DNA of 17,906 bases, taken from the NCBI GenBank assembly GCA_949286445.1, contig CASECL010000150.1, positions 1-17,906 of the forward strand. Reading direction: 5' to 3'. The position numbers and the translations under genes were made by a program. Every line of letters begins with the position of its first letter. Position 1 is the first letter of the stretch. The notes beneath the pieces are model-generated. The model did not search any database. It saw nothing but the letters and a program-made list of their open reading frames with translations, and was not told where the DNA came from. Shown piece after piece: positions 1 through 7,582 of this stretch. This stretch comes from an uncultured bacterium. GTDB lineage: Bacteria; Verrucomicrobiota; Lentisphaeria; Victivallales; Victivallaceae.

Positions 1-82
1 AAAGGTTCTTTCCTTCCCGCGCCCATCCTTTTCCAAACCTTTTCGGATTAACATTGCTTCAATTGAGAAATTGAAGCAATGG
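1..82. repeat. 82-bp palindromic repeat, copy 1
   Basis: This segment matches bases 275-356 over 82 positions with two mismatches (at 13 and 18); bases 19-82 are identical. It carries a perfect inverted repeat, arms 52-64 and 69-81, closing on a GAGA loop, so an RNA copy would be a 13-bp hairpin capped by a GNRA-type tetraloop. A weaker pairing joins aaaggtt at 1-7 with aaccttt at 36-42, and ttcgga at 42-47 pairs with tccgaa at 95-100, just past the repeat. The window starts inside this copy, so its left edge is unknown. It has no open frame of note. It could be a REP-like dispersed element or a repeated terminator-like RNA structure; the sequence alone does not decide. Confidence 0.85.
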
Positions 83-274
83 CCGCCGGAAAAGTCCGAA
101 TAAGAAGACTGAACTCAAAGAGCAAATTAAATAAATTTGTCTTGAGTATATAATACTTAAGGCACAAGATATTTTTTAAAAAAACATTTGATATTTAAAT
201 ATTTGCGAAACAAAAAAATTTTACAGGAATAGTTTTTTTGAAAGAATTTTGCGGGCAGGAAAAACCTTTTGAGG
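83..274. other. AT-rich spacer between the two repeat copies
   Basis: This stretch is far richer in A and T than its surroundings and has no convincing coding frame. It holds an imperfect hairpin at 113-147: actcaa and caaatt pair with aatttg and ttgagt, with a small internal loop and an aaata apex. The near-palindrome agtatataatact sits at 145-157. A second hairpin at 263-281 (aaccttt, tgagg loop, aaaggtt) runs into the start of repeat copy 2. I see no gene, and no promoter with a sensible -35/-10 pair that leads to one. Confidence 0.5.
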
Positions 275-356
275 AAAGGTTCTTTCTTTCCAGCGCCCAT
301 CCTTTTCCAAACCTTTTCGGATTAACATTGCTTCAATTGAGAAATTGAAGCAATGG
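275..356. repeat. 82-bp palindromic repeat, copy 2
   Basis: This is the second copy of the repeat at 1-82, in the same orientation. The hairpin arms are 326-338 and 343-355 with loop gaga at 339-342, identical to copy 1. Similarity stops abruptly after 356. It lies about 110 bp beyond the 3' end of the AraC gene on the minus strand. No target-site duplication could be defined, because the left edge of copy 1 is outside the window. From 357 to 463 I see no further feature and no clear intrinsic terminator for the AraC gene. Confidence 0.85.
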
Positions 357-463
357 ATGCTGAAAAAATACGCTGCAGTGAAATATGGAGTTACTTTCCG
401 GATGAATTATTTTTACTCCCCGCCCGGAAGATTTCGTTTCAGGCCCCTGACTTTCACGGAAAA

Positions 464-1294
464 TCAGGTCTCCCGGCGGAATGCCCCCGGACTTTGACCG
501 TAACAGGCTTTGAATACCCGGCAAAAGTAGTTCTCACTGCCAAACCCGCATCTGGCGGCAATCTCTTTTATGGAAAAATTGGTGGTCTGAAGCAGTTGCA
601 GTGCCAGTCTCAGCCGGAGATCCCGCACATAGATACTCTCACTGCACCCGGTACACTCCCGGAAAAGACGGCTGAAATGACTCCGGCTGTAATGAAAATG
701 CCGGGCCATCTCTTCCAAACTCAATTCGCCGGATAAATTCTCCAGACAATAACGTCTGATCTGTTCGCTCAAAGGATTGCCTCTGCGTCCACCCCGGGTT
801 GACTCCAGAAGCTCCAGCATAAACGAATAAGCCTGCACCGACGCCCGGCTCACAGTCAATTCCCCCCGGTCATAAATTTCTGCCGTCTCCCGCCACAATT
901 CTGCCGGACGCATCCCCTCCTGTCCCTCCGGCGAAACCCCGTATCTCCTCCGGTACTCCCGGGCCAGACGGACTACTTCAGCTCCGTACAGCGTAAGGTA
1001 GATGAATTTCCACGGCCTGTTCCCTCCCTCCGGAAAATAATAACAGTGGTTTTCCGGCACAATCAGCAGCATTGTCCGCCCCGGTGTCTGCGGAAAAAGT
1101 TCCCCATTGTACTTCAGCATCCCCTCGCCCTCAAGAGTATGCTGATATATCACAAATTCCCGGTTCCCCCGGCGCATCCCGTCCCAGCAATAGGAACTGT
1201 CATTGACCGTCTGAAGACCGAAATTTATCAGCATGGAATGAAGTTTCAATTCACCGCGCGGAAAAATTATCTGTTCGTGCCGTTCTCTTTCCAT
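464..1294 (-). CDS. AraC-family transcriptional regulator
   Basis: This 276-residue protein has the usual AraC/XylS layout. Residues about 15-110 look like a cupin-type sensor domain (several beta strands with a VPENHCYYFPEGG turn), a linker follows, and residues about 175-276 form the double helix-turn-helix DNA-binding domain. Helix one is around LSLEEMARHFHYSRSHFSRL (about 193-212), and the second carries FSIKEIAARCGFGSENYFCR (about 241-260), the family's most conserved segment. The ATG follows GAGG at roughly ten bases. The gene begins 33 bp after the AsmA-like gene on the same strand, so they may share a transcript. Regulators of this type often control carbohydrate-use genes. The secreted lyase-like cluster in this window is a possible target, but nothing here proves it. 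The ligand is unknown. Confidence 0.93.
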   Translation of the reverse strand: MERERHEQIIFPRGELKLHSMLINFGLQTVNDSSYCWDGMRRGNREFVIYQHTLEGEGMLKYNGELFPQTPGRTMLLIVPENHCYYFPEGGNRPWKFIYLTLYGAEVVRLAREYRRRYGVSPEGQEGMRPAELWRETAEIYDRGELTVSRASVQAYSFMLELLESTRGGRRGNPLSEQIRRYCLENLSGELSLEEMARHFHYSRSHFSRLFRECTGCSESIYVRDLRLRLALQLLQTTNFSIKEIAARCGFGSENYFCRVFKACYGQSPGAFRRET

Positions 1295-1327
1295 AACGCG
1301 CCGTCCTCTTATTCTCCTTTCCGCGGC

Positions 1328-4300
1328 CTATTCCAGCCAGAAAATTGATCCCAGCAAATGAAGCAGTTTTTCTGCATTTGCCCCCAGCGTCTCAGGCAGA
1401 AGATTGAGCAATTTCAGTGAAGGCTCTTCCAAAGTTCCGCCAATACTCAACGGCAAATCCATACCGGTTAAACTGATTTTGGATTGCAAATCCAGTTTTT
1501 CGTTGCTCCCCATGCCGATAGTGCCGTCGAAAGACAACAGCCTCACTGCCGGACCGGCAAGGTAAAATTCTTCAATATCCAGCACACTGTCTGTTATTTT
1601 CACCGCCAGTTTTCCCCGGTCGAAGAATATTTTATGCGACGGACTTTCCAAGCCTCCGGCACTGCGCATTGATCTTGTCCAGGAGTCCACACTGGTTATC
1701 TTCTCCGGGACCACGCTGCTCAAACGCAGAATTATTTCCATCGGCAGAAACAGCAGCCGACCAAGCACACCGCCGGCCAGATTATTGCTCAGCACCGTGT
1801 CGCCGAAATCCGCCTCCACCCGGCCTTTGAGTTTATCTCCCCATTCCCGGCTGAATTCTCCGGTAAAGTTCCAGCGCAGGTTTTCAATCTCACCCCGGCT
1901 GCCGGGCCCATCCACAAAGGGCGACAGAAACAGTTCCATCGGCAGTTTTCCGGAACTTTTCCCGGTAGTATTGAACTCCACCGCCTTGCCCGGCACGGAA
2001 CGGAAAATCCAATCGCATGTCACGGAATTTCCCCCGGTATCAAACACCAGTCTTTCCAGTCTGGCATTTCGCCCGGAGCCATTGAACACACTGCGTATCT
2101 TCAAATCGCCGTTATCCCAGCGGAGGCGGTCCACCGCAAAAAGAAAATTCCAGTGCCTCCTGCCAAAATCAAATTCAAAAGATTTTTTCCCTGTTTTTCC
2201 CCCGGGATGCGGCTGGCTTTCCCGGGCGGCAGACATCTCCGGCAAACTGCCGCTATCCAGCAATTCTTTATTTTCTTTTGCTGTCTTGTCTTTCAACGCC
2301 TGGCTGATACATTCACGGAGGAATACTCCGTCCAGTTCATTAAATCTCACCTTTCCGCTGACCGGGCGCAAATCATTGGCCGGATACCGTAAACTTCCCT
2401 CAATCCGGGTTGAATTCTTTCCGCCGGCACGGGAAAAATTGCCGCTGAATGAAGTTATTTCAAAGGCGTTGGAGTCATTCTTCATATTCAGCGACAGAGG
2501 TCCGGAAAACACTTCATCCACCCGGTGAAACTTTAACCGGTCTATCAGGAAATTTCCGCCGCAACTCCATCTTCTGCGCGCGATATTGCCGCAGTCAAAC
2601 TGCAAAGCTCCTGATATTGACGCCCCGTCAAAACAGCCAGGCAGAAAAAGATTGAGCAGATTTTCATTGAGATAACGCAAAGACAATTCGCCGCTGACCC
2701 GGTTTTTGCGTATGACAAAAGGTATTTCCATTCGCAGCGCAGAGAAATTATTCACATGCATATACAAATTCAGCCGGGAAAAACGCCACTCTTCAAAGTC
2801 GCTGCTGCCGCAGGAGTAATCCGCCTCCCAGCCCACATTGTCATAGACGGTATTTCTGATTTTAAGTTTTCCCGGACCGAAACGGAACCTGCCATCGCCG
2901 GATAAATGTGAAAAATCCCGTCCGAAGTTGAGTTTTCCCTCTCCGGAAATCATTCCCTCCAGATAATTACCTGATCTGATGCCGAAACGGCCGGGGAAAT
3001 CAGCCGGAAATATAAGTTTATATTCCCCCTCCCAGTCCCGGTCCGGGCGGAAATCCCGGTCGAAAAACATGTCTGATAATTTGCCTTGAAGCGTAAAACC
3101 GGCGGCGGGATTTTCCCAGACAAAATTCCAGTTTCTCAAATAGGACACCCCCTCTCTTCCGTTACGCCCGAAAGACACCCCCACTTTTCCGCGGCCTCCG
3201 CCGGATTTGCGCAGCAGCTCCTCGGTCGATTTAACGCTGTCCAGCGGCACCAGATACCGGATGATATCCGGAGACACATTGAATAACTCTATTCTCCCCT
3301 GCCAGCTGCCGTCCCCGCGGAATTTTCTCCGGAAATGACCCGTATATTCACCCAGTGAATTTTTGTCCCGGCTGATAACGCCGGAGAAGTTTTCCAGATC
3401 AAGCGTCAAAGCGGAGGTAAGCACCCCGGATATCCGGGAATTCATATTAAGATCATCAATGTCTTTTCCGTCAAAGGTCAATGAGGTATCTCTTATTGAA
3501 GCCTCCCCGTCAAGCCGCAGTCCGGAAGCGGAAAAATTTCCCGATAAATCGGCGCAGAAATACCCCCGCCGCAAATTAGCCGTCTCCGGCTGGAACGGCA
3601 ATAAACGCAGCAGGCGCAGATCCAGACGGTCAAAACAGATATTCAACTTTTCCTGTTGGGAATTTTTTACCGGAAAAAAACGGTTTTCGCGGTCATCTGA
3701 CCAGCTGTACATTACCGCTTCCGGCAAATTGACGGAAACTATCTTCCGGTTGTCCGTATCGCCGGATAAAGTGAACGCCACCTTCTTTACATTGGCCAGC
3801 CGTTTTTCCAGATCTACGGTAAAATCAGACTCGCTTTTCAGTTGGAAAGGGGGTAATTCCAGTTTTTTGCCGTTGAAGTAAGCCGCTCCGGCACGGGACA
3901 GGGTAAATTTACCCCGTCCGGCAATCGTTCCTTCGCCGTAATCAAAACCGCCATTACCAATCAGATCAACCTGACCGGGGTTGAAAGACCATAAAAGTTC
4001 ACAGAGCAGTGAAAACAGTTCCGGAGAGAGTTTTTTCACCTCAAAGTCACTGCGGAGTTTCAATGGATTACGCTGCAGTGAACCGGAACACTTCATGGCA
4101 CTTTCCAACCGGCTGTCATGGTACTGGCGTAAAATGAAATTTTCCAGTTCTACTCCCTGCTTTCCCGTCCGGGAGGCGGCAAAGTTGCACTCAACCGTAT
4201 CGCCCTGCAGCTTTTTGACCCCGATTTTCCCACGGCATCTTTCCACCCGCATTGCCACCGACAGCTTTTCCGGAATCAGATAGTTTCCCAGATTGCCGTC

Positions 4301-4975
4301 AGCGGAAATATCAAATCTGCCGTCGGATATATACACCTCGTTGAAGTTATCCACCACCAGTGTGCCGGAAAGTTTCAGCGAACTTTCCGTTTTGGGTCTG
4401 AGCATGGCAAGTTCCCCGTTCAACCCGGATAATTCAAATTTTTTCCGCCTTCCGTCCGCGTTTTTTTCGTAATAGGAGAAAACGCAGTTTTCAATCCTCA
4501 GCCGGCGTAAATCAAACCGGTTTATCCAGTTGTAACGCTTTTTGCGCGGCGGCTTTTTCACCATCCGGTGAAGCGGCTGAACTGCCGGAGCTTCCCCGGA
4601 AAATGCCCGGCTGCCGGGAACAAGCACCCGGGCGGAACCATTTTTAAGCGTAAGATCGCTCCAGCGTATTCCCCCGGCCAGAACGTCTCCGATATGATAT
4701 TTTCCTGCCAGATATTCCCCCTCGACCCAGGGAAAATCCCTGCTGCCCACCCGGAAATTACGGAAAGTAAGATGTTTGCGGAAAACATCCCATTCCGCCT
4801 CTTCCGCCACCAGTTCCACCCGGGCAAAGTGGCTGCCGATACGCAGGTAAACCCGGGTCACCATCCAGGAGGATGTCAGAAATAAAAACATCCCGTACAG
4901 CAGCAATGCCGCTGTCAGCAGCAAGCCGCAGAAAAACAGCAACCGCTTTTTCATCCTGGCGGAAAATAATGACAT
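1328..4975 (-). CDS. AsmA-like giant envelope protein
   Basis: This 1215-residue protein has one N-terminal membrane segment (about residues 9-34, flanked by basic residues) and then an almost entirely beta-strand-rich, presumably periplasmic body. The C-terminal part, with a 'fixed target' strand pattern ending in MDLPLSIGGTLEEPSLKL, resembles the end of AsmA/TamB/YhdP-like proteins. Members of that superfamily form long hydrophobic grooves and have been linked to lipid transport between inner and outer membranes and to outer-membrane homeostasis. Assignment is by architecture and this C-terminal motif, not by an alignment, so the exact subfamily is open. The start used gives MSLFSARMKKRLLFF. 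An internal ATG at 4954 would begin MKKRLLFF and still keep the membrane helix; neither start has a strong Shine-Dalgarno sequence. The gene follows the small unknown gene after 35 bp. Confidence 0.75.
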   Translation of the reverse strand: MSLFSARMKKRLLFFCGLLLTAALLLYGMFLFLTSSWMVTRVYLRIGSHFARVELVAEEAEWDVFRKHLTFRNFRVGSRDFPWVEGEYLAGKYHIGDVLAGGIRWSDLTLKNGSARVLVPGSRAFSGEAPAVQPLHRMVKKPPRKKRYNWINRFDLRRLRIENCVFSYYEKNADGRRKKFELSGLNGELAMLRPKTESSLKLSGTLVVDNFNEVYISDGRFDISADGNLGNYLIPEKLSVAMRVERCRGKIGVKKLQGDTVECNFAASRTGKQGVELENFILRQYHDSRLESAMKCSGSLQRNPLKLRSDFEVKKLSPELFSLLCELLWSFNPGQVDLIGNGGFDYGEGTIAGRGKFTLSRAGAAYFNGKKLELPPFQLKSESDFTVDLEKRLANVKKVAFTLSGDTDNRKIVSVNLPEAVMYSWSDDRENRFFPVKNSQQEKLNICFDRLDLRLLRLLPFQPETANLRRGYFCADLSGNFSASGLRLDGEASIRDTSLTFDGKDIDDLNMNSRISGVLTSALTLDLENFSGVISRDKNSLGEYTGHFRRKFRGDGSWQGRIELFNVSPDIIRYLVPLDSVKSTEELLRKSGGGRGKVGVSFGRNGREGVSYLRNWNFVWENPAAGFTLQGKLSDMFFDRDFRPDRDWEGEYKLIFPADFPGRFGIRSGNYLEGMISGEGKLNFGRDFSHLSGDGRFRFGPGKLKIRNTVYDNVGWEADYSCGSSDFEEWRFSRLNLYMHVNNFSALRMEIPFVIRKNRVSGELSLRYLNENLLNLFLPGCFDGASISGALQFDCGNIARRRWSCGGNFLIDRLKFHRVDEVFSGPLSLNMKNDSNAFEITSFSGNFSRAGGKNSTRIEGSLRYPANDLRPVSGKVRFNELDGVFLRECISQALKDKTAKENKELLDSGSLPEMSAARESQPHPGGKTGKKSFEFDFGRRHWNFLFAVDRLRWDNGDLKIRSVFNGSGRNARLERLVFDTGGNSVTCDWIFRSVPGKAVEFNTTGKSSGKLPMELFLSPFVDGPGSRGEIENLRWNFTGEFSREWGDKLKGRVEADFGDTVLSNNLAGGVLGRLLFLPMEIILRLSSVVPEKITSVDSWTRSMRSAGGLESPSHKIFFDRGKLAVKITDSVLDIEEFYLAGPAVRLLSFDGTIGMGSNEKLDLQSKISLTGMDLPLSIGGTLEEPSLKLLNLLPETLGANAEKLLHLLGSIFWLE

Positions 4976-5010
4976 CTTTGACTGGTTACTCTGTTTTCAA
5001 CTGACGCCGT

Positions 5011-5460
5011 TTACTGCAGAACCCGGCGCAATTCATCCTGAAATTCACGGATATCCTGCTCCGTAGGCTCACCGCCCTTTACCTCATCCAGCCCCAGACG
5101 GCCGCGGGAGTCAACATACCACTCCGCCGATACTCCGGAGCCGAATTTCACCGTACCGCTGAACATCATTCCAGGACGCACCAGCTTGCTTACTTCCACC
5201 GTGGTCATTCCGCTGCCTTCATCAGCAGCACCGGAGGCGGAATTTTCCTTCAGCTCTCCGGCTTTTTCCTCTTTTTCCCCAGACTTTTCCTCCGGATCGG
5301 ATGCGCCCCAGTCAATGCCTTCCAGTTCGCTTGCCATTATGCGTATTTCCATAAAGGTGAAACTCTTGTCAAATTTTTCATTGACCAGTTTCTGTACCTC
5401 GGAAAGAGATACTCCCTTACCTATTTCTTCTGCCATGAAACGCTTGATTTTTTCGTCCAT
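5011..5460 (-). CDS. conserved protein of unknown function, two-domain
   Basis: This is a 149-residue soluble protein. The start at 5460 is chosen because AAAGGA lies eight bases upstream; the longer frame from 5535 has no such site and would run through a perfect hairpin. Residues 1-50 are helical (MDEKIKRFMAEEIGKGVSLS, then a segment ending MASELEGIDW), resembling a small helix-turn-helix-like unit. Residues about 55-85 are an acidic, Lys/Glu-rich linker. The C-terminal part has a beta-rich VSKLVRPGMMFSGTVKFGSG segment, then SAEWYVDSRGRLGLD, and ends with a helix, EFQDELRRVLQ. From memory, this C-terminal pattern occurs in unnamed proteins of Verrucomicrobia and relatives; I know no assigned function. 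It sits between the phosphoesterase (85 bp away) and the AsmA-like gene. Confidence 0.85.
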   Translation of the reverse strand: MDEKIKRFMAEEIGKGVSLSEVQKLVNEKFDKSFTFMEIRIMASELEGIDWGASDPEEKSGEKEEKAGELKENSASGAADEGSGMTTVEVSKLVRPGMMFSGTVKFGSGVSAEWYVDSRGRLGLDEVKGGEPTEQDIREFQDELRRVLQ

Positions 5461-5468
5461 TTTATCTA

Positions 5469-5496
5469 TCCTTTCTCTTCCGCAACTGTGCGGAAG
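5469..5496 (-). promoter_or_regulatory. perfect hairpin just ahead of a ribosome binding site
   Basis: On the minus strand, cttccgca at 5496-5489 pairs perfectly with tgcggaag at 5484-5477 around a four-base loop, giving eight base pairs, five of them G-C. Two bases later comes AAAGGA (5474-5469), the ribosome binding site of the gene starting at 5460. It has no following T-run, so it is not a canonical terminator. It could stabilise a processed mRNA end, affect translation of the downstream gene, or bind a protein. Confidence 0.6.
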
Positions 5497-5545
5497 CTTA
5501 TTTTTCATTCCCTGTCTCCCGGCTTCCCCCCGCAAAGAAAAATAT

Positions 5546-6382
5546 TCAGACCAGTGTTACCGCCGCCACTTCAGGCGGGCAGCGGAAACGGACCGGAAAT
5601 GTAAGTTTCCCCAATCCGGCTGAAATTATCATTTCCATTCTTCCACCGGATTTTTTCTCCAACGTAAACAGTCCACAGTCAAATCTTCTCCCGTAAACCG
5701 ATGCCGACAGCACCGCCCCCACTCCGGGTAAACGCAACTGCCCACCGTGTGTATGCCCGGTGAACGCCAGGGTTACCTTCTCCAGACTCCCCGGTTTTTC
5801 CAGAGCTATTACGGTATCCGGATTGTGCGTAAGAAGTATATTTTCCGTATCTTCCGGAAAATTTATTTTCTTCAATGCTTCGCTTTCATCCGGATCAGAT
5901 TTGCCGTACACATAAATACCGTCAAATTCCATGCCCTGATCCGTTAACAACGGCACCTGACAGATCCGGTATATATTCTCCCAGTAATCACTTTTTATCC
6001 ATTTTTTTGAGCGTTCGTGATTTCCCAGCACCCCGCATAACACCGGAAAACGCCGCCGGATCTCCTTTAATATCTCCGGCATATCCTCCAGTTCACTGCA
6101 GTCCCCAATCAAATCTCCCCCCAGAAGCAAAACATCCGGAGCAAAATCTTCCATCGCACTCAACGCATCTGCCAGCAGCGTTTCAGAACTTCTTCCCCGG
6201 TAATGAATATCGGATATAAACCCCAGTTTTTTTCCTTTGCCCGCCTCTTTCCGGGCGGGTAATACATAATCTTTTCTGATCACTCCTCCGAAATGCCGGA
6301 CTTCAGCTTCTGTCAATTCACGCCGCCAGTGCGCCGCCTGCTCCGGATAACGGCGTTTCGGAACGTCGTGAATATAGATCAT
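5546..6382 (-). CDS. calcineurin-like metallophosphoesterase
   Basis: This 278-residue enzyme carries the metal-binding blocks of the calcineurin-like superfamily in order: DIH at residues 58-60, GGDL at 88-91, GNHE at 120-123, THNP at 185-188 and GHTHGGQ at 209-215. The spacing resembles the YkuE-like group. It has no membrane segment. The substrate cannot be read from sequence. Relatives act on phospho-monoesters, phosphodiesters or, in Chlamydia LpxG, UDP-2,3-diacylglucosamine in lipid A synthesis; the nearby AsmA-like gene makes an envelope role attractive but unproven. The start at 6382 is chosen because its ATG shares an ATGA overlap with the alr stop codon, a sign of translational coupling. 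A frame extending upstream to 6460 would only read through alr. Confidence 0.92.
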   Translation of the reverse strand: MIYIHDVPKRRYPEQAAHWRRELTEAEVRHFGGVIRKDYVLPARKEAGKGKKLGFISDIHYRGRSSETLLADALSAMEDFAPDVLLLGGDLIGDCSELEDMPEILKEIRRRFPVLCGVLGNHERSKKWIKSDYWENIYRICQVPLLTDQGMEFDGIYVYGKSDPDESEALKKINFPEDTENILLTHNPDTVIALEKPGSLEKVTLAFTGHTHGGQLRLPGVGAVLSASVYGRRFDCGLFTLEKKSGGRMEMIISAGLGKLTFPVRFRCPPEVAAVTLV

Positions 6383-7491
6383 GGAATATACACCCGTTTG
6401 ACTCTGCCGCCAATGGAACAGAGTATATCGTAACTGTGAGTGCCTTTCAGCCTTGCCCAATCCTCCAGCGGTATTTCATTATCCCCCTGCCGCCCGAAAC
6501 AAACCACTTCATCCCCCCATTTTGCATCCGGCGCATTGTCAAGCAGCACGGTGGTGTAATCCATTGAAATCCGTCCCAGCACCGGACAAAGCACTCCGTT
6601 GACCAGCAAATATCCCCGGTTGGACAACGCCAGCGGCAAACCATCCGCATACCCCGCCGCCACCGTGCCGACTCTGGCTTTATCCCGAAGTACATGCATT
6701 CTGCCGTAACCGATACAGCTTCCGGCAGGAAGAGTGCGCACTGCGGCAAGTGAAGTTTTCAGTTCAACTATTGACTCCAGATTCATGGAACGCGCCACTT
6801 CGTTGTCGTAAAAGCCGTACATATTGATACCGGAACGCACCATATTAAACGGCGCACCGCAGCTTTCCGGGAAATTGCTTATCGCATCGCTTGCCGCCAT
6901 GTGAATAAACGGTATATCAATGCCATGTTCTTTTATTTCACTCAATATCCTTCGGAATACCGCCATCTGGCGCAAAGAGTAATCATCATGCCGTAAATAA
7001 GCACTGGAAAAGTGTGAATATATGCTGTAAAGTTTCACTCCCGGCAGTTTAACTATCTCAAGTGCCGTGCCTACCGCCTCATCCGGCAGCAGGCCGACTC
7101 TGCCCATGCCGCTGTCCACCGTCAGCGCGCCGCGGACCACCCGGTGCTGTTTAACTGCTTCATCACTGATACGCTTTGCCATCTCCAGACTGTTCAGCGG
7201 ACAGATCAGATCCAGTGCTACCGCCGGGGCTATTTCATCCGGCAGCAGATTGCCCAGTATCTGTATCGGCAATCCCAGATCGGCCAACCCGGCCGCTTCC
7301 TGAAGTTCGGCTACACCTATGGCATCAGCTCCGGCGGATTTTACGGTTTCCGCGATGGGACGGACTCCCAGACCATAGGCATTGGCTTTTAGTATGGCCA
7401 TGACAGAACACGGCCGGACATGATCTTTGATCCGGCGGAAATTTTCCGCCAGACGCCCCAGATTTATCTCCAGATTAACCCGGCTTTGCAT
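6379..7491 (-). CDS. alr: alanine racemase
   Basis: This 370-residue PLP enzyme interconverts L- and D-alanine and supplies D-alanine for peptidoglycan. The N-terminal TIM barrel contains AILKANAYGLG with the PLP lysine at K35, and VDSGMGRVG at 125-133. The second catalytic residue is Y262 in IGYGR, and GRISMDY follows in the C-terminal beta domain. The length is normal for the family (about 360-380). The Shine-Dalgarno sequence is weak (GGTGA about twelve bases upstream of the ATG). The gene overlaps the downstream phosphoesterase gene by four bases and lies 91 bp after rny. It appears intact. Confidence 0.97.
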   Translation of the reverse strand: MQSRVNLEINLGRLAENFRRIKDHVRPCSVMAILKANAYGLGVRPIAETVKSAGADAIGVAELQEAAGLADLGLPIQILGNLLPDEIAPAVALDLICPLNSLEMAKRISDEAVKQHRVVRGALTVDSGMGRVGLLPDEAVGTALEIVKLPGVKLYSIYSHFSSAYLRHDDYSLRQMAVFRRILSEIKEHGIDIPFIHMAASDAISNFPESCGAPFNMVRSGINMYGFYDNEVARSMNLESIVELKTSLAAVRTLPAGSCIGYGRMHVLRDKARVGTVAAGYADGLPLALSNRGYLLVNGVLCPVLGRISMDYTTVLLDNAPDAKWGDEVVCFGRQGDNEIPLEDWARLKGTHSYDILCSIGGRVKRVYIP

Positions 7492-7532
7492 TTTAACGTT
7501 TTATTCACCATATTTTTACGATGTATTTTATT

Positions 7533-7560
7533 TTCCGCGGCAAAAAGTTCAGCAGCGGAA
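7533..7560. other. inverted repeat in the rny-alr spacer
   Basis: In the 91-bp spacer between the rny stop and the alr start, ttccgc at 7533-7538 is complementary to gcggaa at 7555-7560, with a further gc/gc pairing inside. On the minus strand it is followed by an A-rich run rather than T-rich, so it is not a standard intrinsic terminator for rny. It may be a partial attenuator or chance structure. Confidence 0.3.
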
Positions 7561-7582
7561 TAAACGCTTTATAACACTTTTA

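Noticed and set aside
1785..2528. 247-codon plus-strand frame inside the AsmA-like gene
   Set aside because: It is antisense to a long coherent gene and its translation is low-complexity Ser/Pro/Arg-rich.
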